Shown in pieces: positions 36,158 to 45,653 of a DNA stretch of 64,000 bases. The notes below the pieces were generated by a model. The model was given only the letters and a program-made list of their open reading frames with translations. It was not told where the DNA came from and did not search any database. The translations under genes were made by a program, and so were the position numbers. Each line of letters starts with the position of its first letter. The first letter of the stretch is position 1. Source of the stretch: Salinicoccus sediminis (GTDB lineage: Bacteria; Bacillota; Bacilli; Staphylococcales; Salinicoccaceae); contig NZ_LAYZ01000024.1 in the NCBI RefSeq assembly GCF_000986795.1, positions 494,693 through 558,692 of the forward strand, in the 5' to 3' direction.

Positions 36158-36850
36158 TCAGCGTTTATCCACAGTTTTGGAGAAGAAATCCCCCGCAATC
36201 TGTATGATAAAGACGATAACCAGTATTACTATTGTTGCAACCAGTGTGACATCGCTCTGGTTCCTTGTGAAGCCAACCATGTATGCGAGGTTGCCGAGTC
36301 CGCCGGCTCCGATGACGCCGGCAATGGCGGTTGAACCGACGAGCATGATGGCCGTGACGGTGATCCCGGAGATGAGTGCGGGCATGGATTCCGGGAGGAG
36401 CACTTTCCAGATGATGGTCCATGTATCTGCCCCCATGGATTCCGCCGCTTCGATGACACCCTTGTCGATTTCCTTGAGTCCGATCTCCACCAGTCTGGCG
36501 TAGAACGGTGCAGAGCCGATGATGAGTGCCGGAATTGCGCCGTTCGGCCCCATGATGGTGCCCATCAGCACTTTCGTGAACGGAATAAGCAGGATGATCA
36601 GGATGATGAACGGAATCGCCCTGAACAGGTTTACCAGGAATGCTGTGATGCCATATATCGGCTTGCTCGCTTTGACTTCACTTTTTGAAGCCAGGAACAG
36701 GATGATGCCGAGCACGATACCGAATATGAACGTGAATGCTGTGGCGATGGCGGTCATATAGATTGTTTCATATGTCGCCTCCCAGACTGCATCCCATCTT
36801 ACATTTTCAAAGGAGAACATGGTCGTAAATTCATTGATCAGTTCATTCAT
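36158..36850 (-). CDS. metP: Methionine ABC transporter permease MetP (MetI)
   Basis: 230 residues, five membrane helices, with the inner-membrane coupling loop [20 protein letters not shown] typical of this permease family. Its ATG overlaps the metN stop (ATGA). Confidence 0.94.
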   Translation of the reverse strand: MNELINEFTTMFSFENVRWDAVWEATYETIYMTAIATAFTFIFGIVLGIILFLASKSEVKASKPIYGITAFLVNLFRAIPFIILIILLIPFTKVLMGTIMGPNGAIPALIIGSAPFYARLVEIGLKEIDKGVIEAAESMGADTWTIIWKVLLPESMPALISGITVTAIMLVGSTAIAGVIGAGGLGNLAYMVGFTRNQSDVTLVATIVILVIVFIIQIAGDFFSKTVDKR

Positions 36851-37869
36851 TGGTCTTCCACCTCCACAGTGACGTCGTGGTCGGCAAGTTCTGCTTTCAG
36901 TCTTTGAAGTGTTCCGTCATCCACATCGATTGCGACAAACAGGTGGCCGTATGACTCGTTGTTCGTCCGTTTGATGTTGCCCGACAGTATGTTCAGATCA
37001 AGATCGTATTTTTTGACGACCTGTGACACGATCGGCGCTTTCGACTGTGAACCGACAAACCCGAATTTGAGGATCTTCGATGTCGGGAACAGCTCCCGCA
37101 CTTCATCGAAGGAGAGGGCCGTTTCCTCATCATTGATATCATCTTTGACGAAGCGTTTCGTCACACTGTGCTCCGGATTCTGGAACAGTTTCAATACGGG
37201 GCCCGTCTCGACGACCCGGCCGTTCTCCATCACTGCAGCACGGTCGCATATTTTACGGATGACATGCATTTCATGGGTGATGAGCACGATCGTGAGGTTC
37301 ATTTCATCACGGATCTTCACCAGCAGATCGAGCACTTCATCTGTCGTTTCCGGGTCCAGGGCGCTGGTGGCTTCATCACAGAGAAGGACCTTCGGCTCAT
37401 TGGACAGAGCGCGGGCGATGCCGACACGCTGTTTCTGACCGCCGGACAGCTGGCTCGGATAGTTGTCCTCGCGGCCCGAAAGCCCGACCAGTTCCACCAG
37501 TTCCTTCACCTTTTTCTGCCGCTCCTTTTTTGGCACTCCTGCAATTTCCAGCGGGAAGCTGATGTTTTCCGCAACGGTCCGGGACCAGAGCAGGTTGAAG
37601 TGCTGGAATATCATGGAGACTTTCTGGCGTTTTTTGCGCAGGGCCGGCTTCGACATGCTGCTGATGACGTCCTCCCCGATGACGACGTCGCCTGATGACG
37701 GCATTTCAAGACCGTTGAACAGCCTGATGAGTGTTGATTTTCCCGCACCGGAATAGCCGATGACGCCGAAGATCTCACCCTGGCTGACATTCATGCTGAC
37801 GTCGTCCACAGCCTGGATATCAGCGCTTTTTGTCTTGAATATTTTCGTTACATTCCTTATATCAATCAT
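36847..37869 (-). CDS. metN: Methionine ABC transporter ATP-binding protein MetN
   Basis: 340 residues from the ATG at 37869 ([11 protein letters not shown]); in-frame codons upstream lie in the riboswitch terminator. Walker A GYSGAGKS, signature [13 protein letters not shown], Walker [13 protein letters not shown] and switch His in ITHEMHVI. The C-terminal NIL domain (about residues 260-340) is the methionine-sensing domain that causes transinhibition. First gene of the operon. Confidence 0.94.
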   Translation of the reverse strand: MIDIRNVTKIFKTKSADIQAVDDVSMNVSQGEIFGVIGYSGAGKSTLIRLFNGLEMPSSGDVVIGEDVISSMSKPALRKKRQKVSMIFQHFNLLWSRTVAENISFPLEIAGVPKKERQKKVKELVELVGLSGREDNYPSQLSGGQKQRVGIARALSNEPKVLLCDEATSALDPETTDEVLDLLVKIRDEMNLTIVLITHEMHVIRKICDRAAVMENGRVVETGPVLKLFQNPEHSVTKRFVKDDINDEETALSFDEVRELFPTSKILKFGFVGSQSKAPIVSQVVKKYDLDLNILSGNIKRTNNESYGHLFVAIDVDDGTLQRLKAELADHDVTVEVEDQ

Positions 37870-37892
37870 CTGCGTATCATCCTGACTTCGTA

Positions 37893-37924
37893 AAAATAAA
37901 GGCCCGCTCATTTAGGAGCAGGCC
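37893..37924 (-). terminator. SAM-I riboswitch expression platform
   Basis: Minus strand: GGCCTGCTCC pairs with TGAGCGGGCC around a short loop, followed by TTTATTTTT, 24 bases before metN. The 5' half overlaps sequence that can pair with the end of the aptamer. Confidence 0.85.
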
Positions 37925-37941
37925 GGGTATTCGCTACAGGC

Positions 37942-38041
37942 CTCTCATCTGTGATCTTGTGACCAGTGAATTGGCACCTTGTCATGAAGACGGTTGCCGT
38001 GGCTTCCAAGGGCACTATCCCTCCACCACTCTTGATAAGAG
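37942..38041 (-). promoter_or_regulatory. SAM-I riboswitch (S box)
   Basis: Minus strand RNA opens CUCUUAUCAAGAG, followed by GGUGGAGGGA, GAAGCCACGGCAACC, AAGGUGCCAAUUC and the closing GAUGAGAG: all S-box landmarks in order. It controls metNPQ; SAM binding should terminate transcription. Confidence 0.95.
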
Positions 38042-38083
38042 TATTACCTTATTAGATTGTCATCAATGGTATCATTTTAAAAC

Positions 38084-38404
38084 CTATCGGTCAACCATAA
38101 ATTCCTCCATCACTTCTGTGAGGTAGGTGACGGACCGGAAGGCATAGACTTCCCGGACCAGTTCCCCGTGCTCGAAAAGCAGGAGGGCCGGAGCAGATCT
38201 GATTTCATACGCCTCAATCAGACCCTTGTGGAAATTCAGGTTGATTGAAGTATATTCGAAACCCTTCATCTCCGAGACGATGCCGAGCATGCGCTCTGCA
38301 ATTGTACAGTTCGCACAGATCGGTGCGTAGCAGTACAGTATGAATTTATCTTCAGACTGGATATGACTGGTAATATCCAGGGAGCTTATCTCTTCTTTCA
38401 TCAT
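38084..38404 (-). CDS. Thioredoxin-like protein, YusE-type
   Basis: About 106 residues, thioredoxin fold with YAPICANCTIAERML: the CxxC is CANC. Cis-proline region is RSAPALLLF. Similar in size and place to B. subtilis YusE, beside a YusF-like toprim gene. ATG at 38404 or 38401; a TTG at 38410 has better spacing from AAAGG, so the exact start is open. Its first 50-odd bases overlap the 3' end of the toprim gene in another frame. Confidence 0.82.
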   Translation of the reverse strand: MMKEEISSLDITSHIQSEDKFILYCYAPICANCTIAERMLGIVSEMKGFEYTSINLNFHKGLIEAYEIRSAPALLLFEHGELVREVYAFRSVTYLTEVMEEFMVDR

Positions 38405-38762
38405 TACCAAACTTACCTTTCATAATGAGGCCGGTATCCACGTAGAACTCGTGTCTCATCAGCAGATTTGCCAGATAGTCCCTCGGACAGCGGCCGACTT
38501 CGCCGAATTTCGGATCGATATAGATGTGTGTGCTTTCACTGAGATGTTTTTTGAACCATTTCCTGATTTTCCGCCCTTCCTTATCCGCATCGGACAGGAT
38601 ATAGATGTCGGAACCATTGAGCTGGTCAAGGATCTCGTCCAATTTCGAGACTCCCATCGTACCATGGGTGCAGATGATCTGTACAGGTTCAATCAATACT
38701 TCTTCGATTCGTCGCTTATCAGTCTTACCTTCAACTATGAGCACTTTATCGGAAAAATACAT
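38352..38762 (-). CDS. Toprim-domain protein, YusF-like
   Basis: 136 residues, almost only a toprim domain: KVLIVEGKTDKRR with the catalytic Glu, and IYILSDADKEGRKIR with the DxD-like metal-binding aspartates. It may act on nucleic acid like the small RNase M5-type toprim proteins. Start at the ATG at 38762 after AGGGTGA; the GTG at 38771 overlaps it. Lies after gcvH and before the YusE-like gene, as in Bacillus yus clusters. Confidence 0.83.
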   Translation of the reverse strand: MYFSDKVLIVEGKTDKRRIEEVLIEPVQIICTHGTMGVSKLDEILDQLNGSDIYILSDADKEGRKIRKWFKKHLSESTHIYIDPKFGEVGRCPRDYLANLLMRHEFYVDTGLIMKGKFGNDERRDKLPGYYQSYPV

Positions 38763-38790
38763 TTTTATCACCCTTGGTCTCGTATTTTCA

Positions 38791-38818
38791 AAAAAACTCC
38801 AGACAGTGTCCAGAGTTC
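38791..38818 (-). terminator. Terminator after gcvH
   Basis: Minus strand: AACTC and GAGTT plus inner pairs of GGACACTGTC form a hairpin followed by TTTTTTTG, a few bases past the gcvH stop. Confidence 0.7.
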
Positions 38819-38824
38819 ATCAGT

Positions 38825-39205
38825 TTATGCATCCACCATTTCATCGTATGCGTCTGCATCCATAAGGCTATCCAATTGTGATTCATCCGACACTTCGATG
38901 ACAACCATCCAGGCGCCTTCGTACGGAGATTCGTTGACAAGCTCAGGGCTGTCCTCAAGTTCCTCGTTCACTTCCACTACTGTACCGCTCAAAGGTGCAT
39001 AAAGCTCAGAGACCGTCTTGACGGATTCCACGCTTCCGAATGACTCACCTTTAGTAATTTCATCCCCTTCGGCAGGCAGCTCGACGAAAACGATGTCGCC
39101 CAGTTCGGACTGTGCAAATTCAGTGATTCCAAGTCTGACTTTACCGTCTTCCTGTTTCACCCATTCATGATCTTCTGAGTACTTCAAATCTTTTGGTGTT
39201 GACAC
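38825..39205 (-). CDS. gcvH: Glycine cleavage system H protein
   Basis: 126 residues. Lipoyl-lysine lies in [29 protein letters not shown] precedes it. H protein carries the aminomethyl group in glycine cleavage and in Firmicutes also serves in lipoate transfer. The gcvP/T genes are not nearby, which is normal for staphylococci. Confidence 0.96.
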   Translation of the reverse strand: MSTPKDLKYSEDHEWVKQEDGKVRLGITEFAQSELGDIVFVELPAEGDEITKGESFGSVESVKTVSELYAPLSGTVVEVNEELEDSPELVNESPYEGAWMVVIEVSDESQLDSLMDADAYDEMVDA

Positions 39206-39272
39206 GATAATAACCTCCTTTGACTTTACAACTATATAATCTCACAGTTCACACTGTTTAAGCAAGGTAAAC

Positions 39273-39629
39273 CTAACCGGTGAAAGCCTTTTGCCAGACA
39301 TCCTCTTTGAAGCCGAGAAGCACCTGCTCACCGTCATAGGCGAGCGGTCTTCTGATCAGCATGCCGTCGCCTGAGAGTATATCGACCTTTTCGTCATCCG
39401 ACATCGACGGCAGGCGGTCCTTCAGTTCCAGCTCCTTGAACTTTTTGCCCCGCTTATTGAAGAAATCGTCGATATCATTGTCCGACTTTGAAATGATCTC
39501 TTTGAGCTTCTCCTTTGAAGGCGGCGCCTGTACCATGTCATGTGCCTGGAAATCGACATCATTCTCCTCCAGAAACTTGCGGCCTTTGCGGCACGTTGTG
39601 CATTTAGGGTATTCGTAAAGTGTAATCAT
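39273..39629 (-). CDS. ArsC/Spx-family protein, YusI-like
   Basis: 118 residues. YPKCTTCRKGRKFLEEN carries the CxxC; the C-terminal IRRPLAYDGEQVLLGF is the ArsC-family RxxP segment. It is neither a clear arsenate reductase nor Spx itself; YusI-type proteins are adjacent to gcvH in Bacillus and staphylococci and of unknown role. ATG at 39629 lies 7 bases after GGAGG. Confidence 0.83.
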   Translation of the reverse strand: MITLYEYPKCTTCRKGRKFLEENDVDFQAHDMVQAPPSKEKLKEIISKSDNDIDDFFNKRGKKFKELELKDRLPSMSDDEKVDILSGDGMLIRRPLAYDGEQVLLGFKEDVWQKAFTG

Positions 39630-39777
39630 CAAATATCCTCCAGATTCAGTCTTACTTATAATATACCTTTATATGTACTTGTAATGCAAATACAGAAACG
39701 CAAGCCGGTTATTTTATATAATGGAGGAAAGATGATAGAATATGTTTGATTATGATATGAAAAAGGAGCTATCCGAT

Positions 39778-40101
39778 ATGGCAATGGAAACAATCACCAA
39801 ATATGAGGATTTTAAAGCAAAGACTGAGAGCGATGATAAGATCATCGTCAAATTTTTCGCCGGCTGGTGCCCGGACTGTACAGCGATGAACATGTTCATC
39901 GACCCGATCATGGAGGAATACAATCACATTGACTGGTATGAACTGAACAGGGATGATGTCCCTGAGGCAGCAGAGGAAAATGAAGTGATGGGCATCCCGA
40001 GCCTGCTCGTTTTCCAGAACGGTGAAAAACTCGCGCATCTGCATTCCGCCAATGCCAAAACTCCGGAATCCGTCACGGAATTCCTCAGGGAGAACGTCTG
40101 A
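39778..40101 (+). CDS. Thioredoxin-family protein
   Basis: 107 residues: FFAGWCPDCTAMNMF holds the CxxC (CPDC), VMGIPSLLVFQNG the cis-proline and AHLHSANAKTPE the end. A close relative lies beside gcvH and aroD in S. aureus. Start at the ATG at 39778 (AAGGAG 9 bases upstream); the frame is open back to an ATG at 39742 with poorer spacing. Convergent with aroD. Confidence 0.86.
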   Translation: MAMETITKYEDFKAKTESDDKIIVKFFAGWCPDCTAMNMFIDPIMEEYNHIDWYELNRDDVPEAAEENEVMGIPSLLVFQNGEKLAHLHSANAKTPESVTEFLRENV

Positions 40102-40113
40102 TACAGATCCCGC

Positions 40114-40148
40114 AAAATCCCGCGCCCCTTTATGGAGTGCGGGATTTT
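40114..40148. terminator. Bidirectional terminator between thioredoxin gene and aroD
   Basis: AAAATCCCGC pairs with GCGGGATTTT around a 15-base loop; T and A flanks serve both strands. Confidence 0.88.
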
Positions 40149-40152
40149 ACCG

Positions 40153-40905
40153 TTATCTGTCTTCTTCGAATATGTTGAGGTATTCCTTCAGTATCCCGGC
40201 GTGGATCTGGCCGGGGGCCGCCTGGTTCACAAGATGCCCGTATGTCAGGCATGAACCGAATACCCCGCCGGCCACACGTGTAATCTTGCCCGCCTCACCC
40301 ATGGCGATTCCAACGACCTGGCAGTTGAATTTCCTGCGTGCGTCATGCACCGCACTCAGCACGCTCAGTACATCACGGCCGTCCGCCGGCTGGTATGCAA
40401 GCTTCAGTATGTCGCCGCCGCGTTCGTACATATTTTTATACGTCGCCATCATGTCCTCGAAATGCGGGGTATCCCGGAAATCATGCTGGCTTAACAGCAC
40501 CGCGACCCCTTTCTCTTTCGCCTGGGCGATCAGCTGGTCCACAATCTCCTCATACATAAAAAATTCTATATCCACGATATCGATTTCGGAATGATTGATC
40601 GCATGGGAGAGGAGGGACTGGTACTCCGCGGCGGATTTTGTGCCGTTCCCACCCTCACCGTTTGTACGGTAAGTATAGATAATCGGATAATCGCTCATTT
40701 CCCGGGCAATATGATCGACAAGGGCGAAATGGTCTTCATGGTTCATCGCATCAAAAGAGTCGCTCCTGATTTCCACGATGTCGAATTTATCACTGCTCCC
40801 TCCCGCTTCTGCGATTTCCGCCCGTATCTCTTCAGCGGTGTGCCCTGTAAAGGAGACCACAACTTTTGGCTGCCCTTCACCGATTGTTACATCCTTGATC
40901 TTCAT
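40153..40905 (-). CDS. aroD: 3-dehydroquinate dehydratase, type I
   Basis: 250 residues. Catalytic His in LLSQHDFRDTP and Schiff-base Lys in GGDILKLAYQP; EIRSDSFDAMNH near residue 46 holds a substrate Arg. Third step of the shikimate pathway. Gene stands alone with its own promoter region, divergent from the DUF488 gene. Confidence 0.94.
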   Translation of the reverse strand: MKIKDVTIGEGQPKVVVSFTGHTAEEIRAEIAEAGGSSDKFDIVEIRSDSFDAMNHEDHFALVDHIAREMSDYPIIYTYRTNGEGGNGTKSAAEYQSLLSHAINHSEIDIVDIEFFMYEEIVDQLIAQAKEKGVAVLLSQHDFRDTPHFEDMMATYKNMYERGGDILKLAYQPADGRDVLSVLSAVHDARRKFNCQVVGIAMGEAGKITRVAGGVFGSCLTYGHLVNQAAPGQIHAGILKEYLNIFEEDR

Positions 40906-41046
40906 ACTCAGCGCCTCCGTTTTTCCCGTTTATTTATATACATTATAGAATGTGGATATAAATTTCAATAGAATCAGTATAGATGTACACCGTTTCGGCT
41001 GTTTGTTTATTTCATTATAGGGGATAAGGATAGAGAGGTGAATGAT

Positions 41047-41391
41047 ATGCTTAAAATAAAAAGAGTATATGAAGAGGAATCGCAGCAGGATGGCAAAAGG
41101 TATCTGGTTGACGGCGTCTGGCCGCGGGGTGTGAAAAAGGAGGATCTGGACCACGACGAATGGTACAGGGAACTGTCCCCTTCATCGGAGCTGCGCAAAT
41201 GGTTCAATCATGACGCCGGCAAATGGGATGAATTCAGGAAGAAATATTTCAAGGAGCTGGATGGGCATGAAGACCTGCTCAGGGATATCAAAGAAGACAG
41301 TGACGGCCATAACGTGACACTGCTGTACGGTGCAAAGGATGAGGAGCATAACCAGGCAGTCGCCATAAAGGAATATATTGAAAAGATGTAG
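41047..41391 (+). CDS. DUF488-family protein
   Basis: 114 residues from the ATG at 41047 after GAGGTGA; the GTG at 41038 overlaps that site. Family pattern: RYLVDGVWPRGVKKEDL, WYRELSPSSELRKWFNHD and VTLLYGAKDEEHNQAV. Function unknown. Convergent with the CDF transporter gene, sharing a terminator. Confidence 0.85.
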   Translation: MLKIKRVYEEESQQDGKRYLVDGVWPRGVKKEDLDHDEWYRELSPSSELRKWFNHDAGKWDEFRKKYFKELDGHEDLLRDIKEDSDGHNVTLLYGAKDEEHNQAVAIKEYIEKM

Positions 41392-41396
41392 ATATT

Positions 41397-41428
41397 GAAA
41401 AAGCAGATGCCGCGGCATCTGCTTTTTA
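41397..41428. terminator. Bidirectional terminator, perfect palindrome
   Basis: AGCAGATGCCG and its exact complement form a 22-base palindrome (41402-41423) flanked by A and T runs, between convergent genes. The T-rich flank on the minus side overlaps the first bases before the CDF stop. Confidence 0.82.
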
Positions 41429-42289
41429 GTCTTCCTCATACGGTTCGGGATGGACATAGGAGGAATAGACGCCCTCCTCGGCGAGCGATCTTTCAACTTT
41501 GTCGCATATGTCATGCGCTTCATCCAGCGTGATGGTCCTGTCGACGAAGATCGTTACATCGAGGAATACGCTGTCACCGTGATATCTTCCCTTGACCGAT
41601 GAGACCCCTTCCACGCCGTCGATCTTCATAACATCGTTGATGTAGAACTCGAGGTGCTCCTCATGGAAGCCGTCACTCAGTGTGAAAATCGCATCCTTGC
41701 ATATTTTGAAGCCGGTCCAGACGATCAGCGCGCCCAGTATGAGTGCAAGTATCGGGTCGGCGATGGGATAGCCGACCTGTGTGAAGATCAGGCCGATTCC
41801 CGTGCCGATGCTGACCATGCCGTCGGACAGGTTATCGATCGCCGCCGACTTGAGGGAGCTGCTCTTCGTCTTTTTGGCGAGATTGCTGTTGTAGAGGTAG
41901 ACCATCAGCATGATGAATCCGCTGATGAAGCTGATCCACAGTGTCAGGGGATTCGGCGTGGTGTACTCTCCTGCGGTCAGTTTGGGGAAGTTATCCATGA
42001 TGACCTGGAGGCCGACGAACATGATGATGAAAGACACGAGCAGCGTCGAGATGTTCTCCGACTTCATATGGCCGTACGGGTGGTTCCTGTCCGCGGGTTT
42101 CAGTGAAATCTTCAGCCCGATGAGGACCGCAACAGATACCAGTATGTCTGTCATGTTATTGAAAGCATCTGCCTGCAGTGCCGCAGAATTGAACTGGACA
42201 CCCGTTATGAATTTCGCGGCTGAAAGGATGATGTATGTGAACAGGCTCAGGTATGCACCCTTTTGAGCACGTTTCAGGTTACTCTCCAT
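41426..42289 (-). CDS. Cation diffusion facilitator, probably Mn2+ type
   Basis: 287 residues, six membrane helices and a C-terminal cytoplasmic domain (VSSVKGRYHGDSVFLDVTIFVD). Metal-site motifs: NNMTD in helix 2 and DNLSD in helix 5, that is Asn-Asp/Asp-Asp. Zn exporters usually have His/Asp at these places, while the MntE/MneP group has Asn-Asp, so Mn2+ efflux is the best guess. HPYGHMKSE follows helix 2. It lies between the DUF488 gene and ssrA. Confidence 0.85.
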   Translation of the reverse strand: MESNLKRAQKGAYLSLFTYIILSAAKFITGVQFNSAALQADAFNNMTDILVSVAVLIGLKISLKPADRNHPYGHMKSENISTLLVSFIIMFVGLQVIMDNFPKLTAGEYTTPNPLTLWISFISGFIMLMVYLYNSNLAKKTKSSSLKSAAIDNLSDGMVSIGTGIGLIFTQVGYPIADPILALILGALIVWTGFKICKDAIFTLSDGFHEEHLEFYINDVMKIDGVEGVSSVKGRYHGDSVFLDVTIFVDRTITLDEAHDICDKVERSLAEEGVYSSYVHPEPYEED

Positions 42290-42371
42290 GATCTTACCTC
42301 CGGCTTAATGCGATTTGAAGAAATGATATGTATCTTGGATGGAGCCCGGATCATCTGAAAGACAGCAGAAA

Positions 42372-42401
42372 ATAAAAATGCCTAACCGCTCGGGTTAAGC
42401 A
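42372..42401 (-). terminator. Terminator of ssrA
   Basis: Minus strand: TTAACC pairs with GGTTAGG around CGAGC, followed by CATTTTTATTTT, starting 9 bases past the tmRNA end. Confidence 0.82.
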
Positions 42402-42409
42402 TCATCTAA

Positions 42410-42768
42410 TGGAGACGGCGGGAGTCGAACCCGCGTCCAGAGACCTTGATACATTTCTTTCTACGTGCGTAGTCCATATTTGGAATTCGCATGGCTGACG
42501 GTAATGGACGAACCACATACCATGCTAGTCTGATTGATCTCTTCACCCGGTCTGCAGACGGAAGACCGGATGCGTATCCTGCTAAGGTTGAATCATCCGG
42601 TCAGGTCGCACAGGAAACGACAAGGGATGATGCAGAGCGCTATTACGCAGCTACTGCGAAGTTGTTTTGTTTGCCAGTTATTATAAACTGAGTATCGTTT
42701 TTGCGGAGACGAAACCTCCGGCACGCTTAAAATGCCCAAACAGCCCCTGTCGAATCCGGAACGTCCCC
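42410..42768 (-). ncRNA. ssrA: tmRNA (ssrA)
   Basis: The 5' end GGGGACG pairs with CGUCUCC at the 3' end (A as discriminator at 42410, CCA not encoded). Conserved GGAUUCGACAGGGG follows the 5' stem and GGUUCGACUCCCGCC the 3' T-arm. The tag frame on the minus strand is GGC AAA CAA AAC AAC TTC GCA GTA GCT GCG TAA (42675-42643), giving the tag (A)GKQNNFAVAA. About 359 nt. Works with the adjacent SmpB to rescue stalled ribosomes. Confidence 0.95.
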
Positions 42769-42807
42769 GGATTTAAAAGGGTCGCCTCTCTACAAGGCGT
42801 GATAACT

Positions 42808-42836
42808 ATTATAACAGATTCAACGGTGGAATTCAA
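42808..42836 (-). promoter_or_regulatory. SigA promoter of ssrA
   Basis: Minus strand: TTGAAT at 42831-42836, 17-base spacer, TATAAT at 42808-42813. The mature 5' end lies about 40 bases beyond the -10, leaving a short precursor leader with a hairpin. Confidence 0.8.
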
Positions 42837-42844
42837 GCCCGCGC

Positions 42845-43309
42845 CTACCGGCTGCGGTCCTTCATGGCACGGTCGATATCCCGCTTCATCTGTTTCTGCT
42901 TGAGGTCTTCACGCTTGTCATACTTCTTCTTGCCTCTTGCAACACCCAGCAGCACTTTGCAGAAACCGTTCTTAATATACAGTTTCAGCGGAATGAGTGC
43001 ATATCCCGTTTCCTTCGAAATGCCGTAAAGCTTGTCGATCTGCTTCCTTTTCAGGAGGAGCTTCCGTGTCCTGAGCGGATCGTGATTGTAGCGGTTGCCT
43101 TCCTCGTAAGGGGCGATGTGCATGTTGTACACATACATCTCCCCCTTGAAAACACGGGCATAGGCATCCTTCAGATTGGCAGAACCGCGCCGGATCGACT
43201 TGATTTCCGTCCCTTTCAGTTCAATCCCCGCTTCGATCGTCTCTTCTATAGTATAATCATGGCTTGCCTTCCTGTTTTGAGCAAGCGGTCTGTCATTTGT
43301 CTTTTTCAT
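42845..43309 (-). CDS. smpB: tmRNA-binding protein SmpB
   Basis: 154 residues: [44 protein letters not shown] and the basic C-terminal tail [18 protein letters not shown], which reads the empty A site. It sits between rnr and ssrA on the same strand. Confidence 0.96.
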   Translation of the reverse strand: MKKTNDRPLAQNRKASHDYTIEETIEAGIELKGTEIKSIRRGSANLKDAYARVFKGEMYVYNMHIAPYEEGNRYNHDPLRTRKLLLKRKQIDKLYGISKETGYALIPLKLYIKNGFCKVLLGVARGKKKYDKREDLKQKQMKRDIDRAMKDRSR

Positions 43310-43315
43310 CGCCCA

Positions 43316-45637
43316 TTACTTCTTTCCCTTGCGTTTTTTTGCCGCATGTTTTGCGCCTTTGTAGAAAGGCTTTTTATTGGCCTTCCCTTTATCAAAGTGC
43401 TTCTTGCCGTCCTTCTTTCCGCCTTTTCCCTTACCTTCCGGCTTGGTTTTGGCCTTGATTTCCACAGGACGGCTGCGTTTTTCCCTCGGTGCGCGTTCAG
43501 GCATGCCGACCACTTTGAAGTCGATGAGTTTTTCCGCCAGATTCACGTCCATTACTTCGATTTCCACCGGGTCACCGATGCGGTAAACCTTCCCTGTGCG
43601 GTCCCCGATGAGTGCAAGATGCCTCTCCTGATACTGGTAATGGTCATCTGTCAGGTTCGACACATGGACCAGCCCTTCAATCGTATTCGGCAGTTCGACG
43701 AACATGCCGAAGTTCATTACGCCGGATATGACACCTTCGAAAGTCTCACCGACATGCTCAAGCATATACTCCGCCTTCTTCAAATCATCCGTATCACGTT
43801 CCGCGTCCTGGGCGCGGCGTTCCCTGTCGGAAGTGTGTTCTGCCGCATCCGGCAGGTATTCCGCTGTCCTGTCTATCGTCTTCCTGTCCGTCCTGCCTTC
43901 GATCAGATACTGTCTGATCAGCCGGTGTACGATCAGATCGGGATAACGTCTGATCGGTGATGTGAAGTGCGTATAGAACTCGGCGGACAGGCCGAAGTGG
44001 CCCAGGTTGTCCTCTGCATAGCGCGCCTGCTGCATGGAGCGGAGCATCAGCGTACTGATGACCATTTCCTCCGGACGTCCTTCCACCTCTTCAAGAATTT
44101 CCTGGAGCGCCCTCGGATGGATTTCATTCCCCTTGCCTTTTACGACGATGCCGAAATTCGTGATGAATTCGAAGAACTGTCTGAGTTTCTCCTCTTTCGG
44201 ATCTTCGTGAACACGGTACAGGAACGGCACTTCCATCCAGTGGAAATGCTCCGCGACCGTCTCGTTGGCAGCGAGCATGAATTCCTCGATCATCTTCTCG
44301 CCGACCGAACGTGTCCTGAGGACGATATCGCCCGTGGAGCCGTCCTCATTGACCAGCACCTGTGCCTCGTTGAAGTCGAAATCGATTGCACCCCGGGCTT
44401 CCCGCCGGTTCCTCAGTATCTGTGCAAGTTCTTCGGCCTCCTGGAGCATCGGGTATACATCCTCGAACATGCTGATCAGTGCCGGATCTTCATCCACGAG
44501 CATTTTATTGACCGCATCATATGTCATCCTGCGGTCGGAATGGATGACACTTTGGAAAATTTCATGGTTCATAACTTTCCCGTTCCGGTCGATCTCCATA
44601 CGGCAGCTCATCGTCAGACGGTCCTCATGCGGATTCAGGGAACAGATCCCGTTCGACAGGCGGTGCGGAATCATCGGAATGACCCGGTCCACCAGATAGA
44701 CACTCGTTGCACGGTCATAGGCCTCCGTATCGAGGGCCGACCCCTCTTTGACGTAATAGCTGACGTCGGCAATGCTGACTGTGAGTTCATGGTTGCCGTT
44801 GCCGAGTTTCTTCACGGCCACGGCGTCATCGAGGTCCTTCGCATCCGCGCCGTCGATGGTGATGGTGAATTCATCCCGCAGATCCGTGCGCCCCTCGAGC
44901 TCGGAGGATTCAATCGTCTCCGGCACTTCTTCAGCTTCCTTCAGCACCTCTTCTGGGAAGTCGATCTCGATGCCGTGCTGATAGATGATCGACAGTATAT
45001 CCACACCGGGATCGTTCTTATGGCCGAGTATCTGGATGACATGGCCTTCCGGATTATCCTCGCCTTCGCGGTATTTCGTGATTTCCACAAGCACTTTGTG
45101 GCCCTCGACAGCGCCCAGATTCTGCTTTTTCGGGATGAAGATGTCATCGATGATTTTCTGGGAGTCAGGGATCACAAAGCCGAAATTCCTGCTCGGCTTG
45201 TACTCGCCGACCACACGCGTGATGCCGCGCGTCAGTATGCTCGAAACTGTTCCTTCCTGCTTGTCGCTCTCATCACCCGCGCGTGTTGATTTGTGCACTT
45301 CAACGAGCACTGTATCACCGTCGAGTGCACCGTTTATCGCGTTCGGCGGGATGAAAACATCCTCAAGCTCCGGGTCTTCGGGACGGAGGAAACCGAACCC
45401 CCTCTTGTGCATCGAGAGCCTGCCTTTTACGAGATTCGTTTCACTCGTCTCCATATATTTATCTTTCTTCGTCCTGAATATTTCCCCGGATTCTTCAAGT
45501 GAAACCATGTCCTTCACCATTTCCTTGAAGTCCTCCGATTCATATGCAGAAAGCTCTTTTTGGAAATCATCCATCGTCATCGGCTTGTAGTCATCCGACC
45601 GTATGATTTCCATTATCTGTTCTCTGTAGTTACCCAT
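43316..45637 (-). CDS. rnr: Ribonuclease R
   Basis: 773 residues, RNB family. Cold-shock domains near the N-terminus ([19 protein letters not shown]), the RNB catalytic segment with [16 protein letters not shown] (metal-binding aspartates), an S1 domain near residue 640 and a Lys-rich tail. A 3'-5' exonuclease that degrades structured RNA and helps trans-translation by clearing truncated mRNA. In line with smpB and ssrA. Confidence 0.95.
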   Translation of the reverse strand: MGNYREQIMEIIRSDDYKPMTMDDFQKELSAYESEDFKEMVKDMVSLEESGEIFRTKKDKYMETSETNLVKGRLSMHKRGFGFLRPEDPELEDVFIPPNAINGALDGDTVLVEVHKSTRAGDESDKQEGTVSSILTRGITRVVGEYKPSRNFGFVIPDSQKIIDDIFIPKKQNLGAVEGHKVLVEITKYREGEDNPEGHVIQILGHKNDPGVDILSIIYQHGIEIDFPEEVLKEAEEVPETIESSELEGRTDLRDEFTITIDGADAKDLDDAVAVKKLGNGNHELTVSIADVSYYVKEGSALDTEAYDRATSVYLVDRVIPMIPHRLSNGICSLNPHEDRLTMSCRMEIDRNGKVMNHEIFQSVIHSDRRMTYDAVNKMLVDEDPALISMFEDVYPMLQEAEELAQILRNRREARGAIDFDFNEAQVLVNEDGSTGDIVLRTRSVGEKMIEEFMLAANETVAEHFHWMEVPFLYRVHEDPKEEKLRQFFEFITNFGIVVKGKGNEIHPRALQEILEEVEGRPEEMVISTLMLRSMQQARYAEDNLGHFGLSAEFYTHFTSPIRRYPDLIVHRLIRQYLIEGRTDRKTIDRTAEYLPDAAEHTSDRERRAQDAERDTDDLKKAEYMLEHVGETFEGVISGVMNFGMFVELPNTIEGLVHVSNLTDDHYQYQERHLALIGDRTGKVYRIGDPVEIEVMDVNLAEKLIDFKVVGMPERAPREKRSRPVEIKAKTKPEGKGKGGKKDGKKHFDKGKANKKPFYKGAKHAAKKRKGKK

Positions 45638-45653
45638 GGATTCGCCTCCTATT

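Noticed and set aside
43967..45289. 440-codon open frame on the plus strand opposite rnr
   Set aside because: It is the antisense shadow of a well-conserved RNase R gene; no ribosome site and no protein-family look. GC-rich codons leave the opposite strand open.
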